From Camelus bactrianus (Eukaryota > Chordata > Mammalia > Artiodactyla > Camelidae): 64,000 bases of DNA. The position numbers and the translations under genes were made by a program. Below are positions 59,645 through 64,000 of this stretch, one piece after another (positions within the stretch are counted from its first letter, which is position 1; each line of letters opens with the position of its first letter). Where the stretch lies: contig NC_133575.1 of assembly GCF_048773025.1 (NCBI RefSeq), positions 72,632,537 to 72,696,536 on the forward strand. The letters are read 5' to 3'. A model generated the notes under the pieces. That model was not told the origin of the DNA. It worked only from the letters and a program-made list of their open reading frames with translations, and searched no databases.

Positions 59645-61770
59645 CATGGAGGTATAAGGCCCCTGAGTTTTTGTTGGATGTATTTCCCATTATCCAACAC
59701 TCAAATAGTTTATCATAAGTCTAGAATAGTTGCTACTTTTTGCTCACTAGGTCCAATCAGCTTAATGTCATTAATGTAATGGATCAGTGTGATGTCATGT
59801 GGAAAGGAATGTCAGTCAAGGTCCCTGCTGACTAAATTATGACATAGTGTTGGAGAGTTCATATACCCCTGAGTCAGGAGAGTGAAAGTTACCTTTCCAG
59901 ACTGGAAGAAACAAAACAAAACTGATTTTGTTGGTCTTTATTAACAGAAATTTGGGGGGGAAAAGCATTTGCCAAATAAATAATTGCATGCCAGTTAGCA
60001 GGGTATGTGTTAATTTGCTCAAGCAATTAAACCACATCTGTAACAGCAGCTGGAATTGGAGTCACCATCTGGGTAAGTTTACTATAGTCTACTATCATTC
60101 TTCAAAATCTATTTGCTCTCACAGGAGAAACAGGTGAGTTGAATAGAGATGTGGTGAGAATCAACATGCTTCAAGCCCTTGATAGTGGTGGTAATCTCTG
60201 CAACCACTCCAGCATTGTTTTGCTCACTATTTTTCCAGGTAGATGCAGTTATAGTGGCTTCTATCTGGCCTTTCCTTCCGTAAGAGCCCTCACTTCCTAG
60301 GTCAGGAAACAAATGTGATTTTGCCAGTTACTGAGTATGTCTATTCCAATTAGACATTGTGGAACTGGGGAAATAGCCACAGAATGGGCTTGGGCACCCA
60401 GTGTACCCACAGCGAAATGGACCTGAGGTAAAAAAAACTTCATTGATCATCGGATCTCTGTAAGCCCCCATTCTGACTGGTGGAGCACAGTGATTGATTG
60501 CTTGGGTCTCCTGGAATTAGTGTCATTTCAGAGCCAGTGTACAATAATCACTGAAAGTCTTGATATTTCTTTTTCCCCAATGCACAATTACCCTAGTAAA
60601 AGGCCATTCTTTTAGGGGGAAGGCTGGAAGAATGATTAACAGTATACATTTTTGGCAATGTAATGGGGTCCTTCCTGAAAGAGACTTTGCCTCTCCTTCA
60701 TTTGAGGGGTTTTCAGTCTATAAATGGGTTCCCCCATTACAACTAGTTGAGGTGCCATGACTCTGTTTGGTGATCAAAGTTAGACTTCTGTTCACTTAAC
60801 CTAAAACACTTCTACCTAAACAGATCAAGTAACAATTTGGTAGACTGCTCATCCATTTCACTTCTAGGGATATCATGATCAACTAGCCAATACCATAGTT
60901 CTCTGTGAGTCAGACTATTCTGATTACTACTTTGATTCTATTGTCTATTATGGTAATCATGCCCACTTTGCCTTTGGTGCTTAAGTACTGCCACTGGCCC
61001 TTGTCACACAGGAATCCAATTACTCCCATTTCATCTAGGTTTCCCAATTCAGTTACAGCAGTTACTACTGAAATTCCTGACCTATAGAGAAGAGTGACCA
61101 CAAAGTTGTTCAAGAATTCTGAGGTTCCTCTCACACATTTATTTTTCACAGTTGTGGTGAAAGGTTTGTCCTCTGGATCTTAGTCCATTGGATCCAGTCT
61201 TACATAATAAATCCACTCTTACTTTTCAATTTCCATAAGACTTTGGATAGCATCCTCCAGAGTATACCAAAGTTGGAGGAGGGTAATATCTCAGTAGCAG
61301 AGCACATACTTATTATGCATGAGGTCCTGGGTTCAATCCTCAGCACCTCCATTAAAAAAAAAAAAAAGGATTAGCTTACAGTATACCAAGGTAGTTCTGG
61401 CATTTCAACTTCATTTAAGGTAAGCCACCTCCTGGTCTATGTTTCAGCCAACCAATCAAACTATTAGAGCCCTTTCTAAGTCAAGCTACACAAAATCTGG
61501 AATCTCTGCTTAGTTGGCCAATATCAATAAATTCAACTTGATCTAACTTTGTGTTCTTTACACCATCATCTCATACCCTTAATATTCATTTCCACATTCT
61601 TTCCCCAGATTTCTGTCTCTACAAATGGGAAAAATCAGGCAGCTGTTTTGAAGTGTAATGTACCACCTTGTGGGCCACATTTTGAACCTCACTCTAGGAT
61701 CAAGTGGGACTTGAGTGAGGTCATAGATCTGGAAGCTAACAGAGATACTTCAGGTAGATTCTGAAAATAT
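59645..61770 (-). mobile_element. Internal region of an endogenous retrovirus, minus orientation, same family as 17-20 kb; fossil
   Basis: The reverse complement of 59740-59840 aligns by eye to the pol block at about 19180-19310. The reverse complement of 60000-60090 aligns to 18965-19035, in the same order, so this is a second copy of the same family. Going up in coordinate it moves from the pol side toward the gag side, ending near 61770. No LTR was seen at either end. A Vic-1 SINE sits inside it at 61.26-61.39 kb. Broken many times; non-functional. Confidence 0.75.
61261..61389 (+). mobile_element. Vic-1-type camelid SINE inside the retroviral fossil
   Basis: An A-box-like tatctcagtagcagagc, then catgaggtcctgggttcaat (B-box region) and cagcacctccatt, then a 15-base A tail. 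The 10-bp direct repeat agtataccaa at 61261-61270 and 61380-61389 flanks it as target-site duplication. Confidence 0.9.
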
Positions 61771-62014
61771 ATATGTATCCACTTCAAGGAACTGGCTCAG
61801 GGTTGATGTTGCAGTCTTGAGATAAAATTTATTCTTTCAGGAAATCTCACGCTTTTAAAAAAAAGGCATTTTAACTCATTGAATGAGGCTTACCCACATT
61901 AGAAAAGTGTCCTTTACTTAAACTCAATTGCTTGTATAAGTTAACCGCACCTGTAAAATATGTTCACAGAAATACCTCGATTAGTATTTGATTGAATAGC
62001 CTAGCCAAGTTGGC
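61771..62014. other. Unassigned DNA
   Basis: About 240 bp, possibly the worn gag-side edge of the retroviral fossil. Confidence 0.3.
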
Positions 62015-62760
62015 ATATAAAGCCAATCATAATACCATACAAAAACTTTTACTAAAATATTCATAGCAGTATTAATAATATGCAAAAAGTATAAACAACT
62101 CAATGTCCTGATGACTATGCAAATAAAATATGGTATATCAATGCAATGGAATATTATTCAGCTGTAAAAATAAATCAAATCCTAATACATACTACACAAC
62201 ATAGATGGCTTTTGAAAACATGCTAAATGAAAGAAGGCAGTCACAAAGGATTGCATACTATATGATAGCATTTATATGAAATAAATATAATACACCAATT
62301 TATGGAGACAGAAGGTAGATCAGTGGTTGCTTAGAACTAGGGAGGATGGGGGATTGATGGATGATGGCTAAGGTGTGGGGAGTTTCTTCTGGAGTAATTA
62401 AATGTCCTAAAATTGATTGTGGTGATGAATGCACAACTCTCAATATACTAAAAGCCATTGAATATGGCACTTTAAATGTGTGAATTGTATTGTGTGTGAA
62501 TACATCACAATAAAGCTGTTGATAATAAAAGTAAAGCATGAAAGAACTAACAAAATATGAATAAGCTATGGAATTTAGTTAATAATGTATTAATATTGGC
62601 TCATCTATTGTAGTTTATTTATGGTGCAAAAATAAGAAATTAATCATAGGGAGAACTCTATACAGAGGTTTATGGGAACTCTTTGTACTACCTCAATTTT
62701 GCTGTAAGTCATTAAACTTTTCTAAAAATTATAGTCTATTAAAATAAATACAGCATTCAA
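62015..62760 (+). mobile_element. Old L1 ORF2 end and 3' UTR, plus strand
   Basis: The segments gcaatggaatattattcagc, atgctaaatgaaagaaggca, gtagatcagtggttgcttag, attgattgtggtgatgaatg and tttgctgtaagtcattaaac follow the order of an old L1 3' end. No open frame. Confidence 0.8.
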
Positions 62761-63300
62761 ATATGAATCATTAGTAACTAGGGATGACTTATAGATTGAT
62801 GGTCATTTTTAAGCCTGGGCAATGATCTTATGTTTTGACTTTCACTGGAGAACCTCTCATGAACATTATTTTTGTTTGCTTGTTTTCCATCACAGTGTTA
62901 ATGTATCTCTTTGTCTCTTTGCCAGAATAGGTAGGGATGTGTGTAAGAGAACAAGAAACAATAAATAGGGACTTCTGTTTATTTAAATATCTCTACAGAT
63001 TGTCCAAGTTTCTGGGCAAATGATGCTGGGGTCCTATAGTAAGAAAATTAGACAAATAACAGAGAAATTGTTATGTTGAGAGTTTGGGAGTCAAAATAAC
63101 AATAGCTTAGCAACTGGAAGGACCAATCTAGCTATAAGAGTCATCACCAACCAAATGGAATAAAAATATAAGTAAATAAATAGCTTGGAGAAGCCCAAAC
63201 ACAGTGACTCAACCGTCTGGAAGATGATTTCAATATGAAAATCTTAAATGGGCCTAAAAATGATGCAAAGTTGAAAGCATTTGGTTGAGAAATTGATGAT
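62761..63300. other. Single-copy DNA
   Basis: About 0.54 kb with nothing recognised. Confidence 0.4.
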
Positions 63301-63621
63301 ATGTTTGAGATAAAGTGCAAAGAAAGTCACATTTCAATCTCACAGAAACAATCTAGGCAGCAATATTCTGCTCCAATTTCAAGATTACTTTATAATTTAT
63401 GCATAGCAGGAACCAATTCCAACATAGTACGGATAGGATCTGAAGAAACACTAAGACCTAGTCAAGGCCACTATTTAATACTCAATAGAGAATTAGAAGT
63501 TTCTGAAAAGTTGGTACTAGCAATTCATCAAAGAATCAATGCATATTTAGAACTTCACCTTATATTTTGCAGTCAATTCCCATTACAAATTATAATCGGA
63601 GACACTCACTTGATGTTCTAA
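63301..63621 (+). CDS. Unrecognised 106-codon open frame (uncertain)
   Basis: ATG at 63301 to TAA at 63619-63621 (the frame ends HLMF). The peptide is mixed in composition (KCKESHISISQKQSRQQYSA, IVRIGSEETLRPSQGHYLIL, NRELEVSEKLVLAIHQRINA) and has no low-complexity run or membrane segment. No family recognised and no splice sites obvious. It lies between two L1 fragments and may be chance or a piece of an unlisted element. Confidence 0.2.
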   Translation: MFEIKCKESHISISQKQSRQQYSAPISRLLYNLCIAGTNSNIVRIGSEETLRPSQGHYLILNRELEVSEKLVLAIHQRINAYLELHLIFCSQFPLQIIIGDTHLMF

Positions 63622-63654
63622 CTCCTTCCTGGTTATTTTCCTTTGACTGTCAAA

Positions 63655-64000
63655 TGCTTTTGTTTATTTCTATTGAGGTGATCATATAGCTTCTCTTTTT
63701 TTTGATGTCTTTTTTCATTTTAATAGTTCGTTTAACTTTTGAATGCAGTGAAATAAATTGATTGCTCTTCCAGTATTAAACTTTCAATAACATCACATGA
63801 CTTCATGTATAGTATACAAATCTTATATTAGTATACTTCAATTTCTCCCCTCCTGCCTTTAAATCCAGTATTCCACACTCTTTTTGCTTTAACTTTTTAT
63901 AGCAAGAATTCAGTTGCAGTTCTTATCTTTGTCCCTTTGTATGCACTGTATGATTTTTTTCCTCTGGCTGCCTTTAAGGTTTTCACTTTATCACTAATGT
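63655..64000 (-). mobile_element. Old L1 ORF2 part, minus strand, running off the window
   Basis: The right edge (cctctggctgcctttaaggt, tttcactttatcacta) matches a mid-ORF2 stretch common in old L1s read in reverse. The region before it is diverged. It continues past the end of the window. Confidence 0.55.

Overview
This is 64 kb of AT-rich mammalian nuclear DNA with no convincing intact host gene. The likely source is a camelid (camel, alpaca or llama). The basis is three short tRNA-derived SINEs, two of them of the camelid Vic-1 type (1.6 and 61.3 kb), together with L1 copies whose 3' ends look like the L1s of even-toed ungulates. The species call rests on recognising these families by eye, not on a search. 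Almost every long open frame here is a LINE fragment, a low-complexity tract or chance.

Layout. 0-8.9 kb: four L1 3' parts, all on the minus strand, three of them nearly back to back, plus one SINE with target-site duplications. 9-17 kb: old layers (L2, MIR, MER5-like and other hAT elements, an MLT1-type LTR sitting inside an L2, and a solo LTR at 13.76 kb). 17.0-20.1 kb: a decayed endogenous retrovirus with an LTR and a pol-like internal part. 20.3-26.0 kb: a Tigger-like MITE, stacked L1 pieces on both strands and another LTR. 26.6-26.9 kb: a compound (GGAA)n/(GAAA)n tract. 27-30.2 kb: single-copy DNA around a MaLR-type LTR. 30.2-36.3 kb: plus-strand L1s with long 5' UTR and ORF1 parts but without most of ORF2, one carrying a younger nested L1.

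36.3-46.7 kb is the most single-copy part. It holds a pair of facing exon-like frames (36.57-36.99 kb), an unexplained 129-codon frame (43.2 kb), a few LTR-like segments and a CpG-retaining LTR (45.7 kb). 46.7-56.6 kb: a short L1, a SINE with a perfect 18-bp duplication, MIRs, two related minus-strand LTRs, a MER20 and old L1. 56.6-59.0 kb: a long minus-strand L1. 59.65-61.8 kb: a second copy of the same retroviral family as at 17-20 kb, in the opposite orientation and carrying a Vic-1 SINE. 62-64 kb: L1 pieces around an unexplained 106-codon frame.

There is no operon or pathway to describe. The window records stacked insertions: L2 and MIR first, then DNA transposons and MaLR LTRs, then L1 waves and retroviruses, and last the camelid SINEs and the least diverged L1s. 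Places worth a second look are the exon-like pair, the middle-deleted L1s, microsatellites that arose at one homologous point in several L1 copies, and the two oppositely oriented retroviral fossils. Repeat boundaries are eye estimates, usually good to a few tens of bases.
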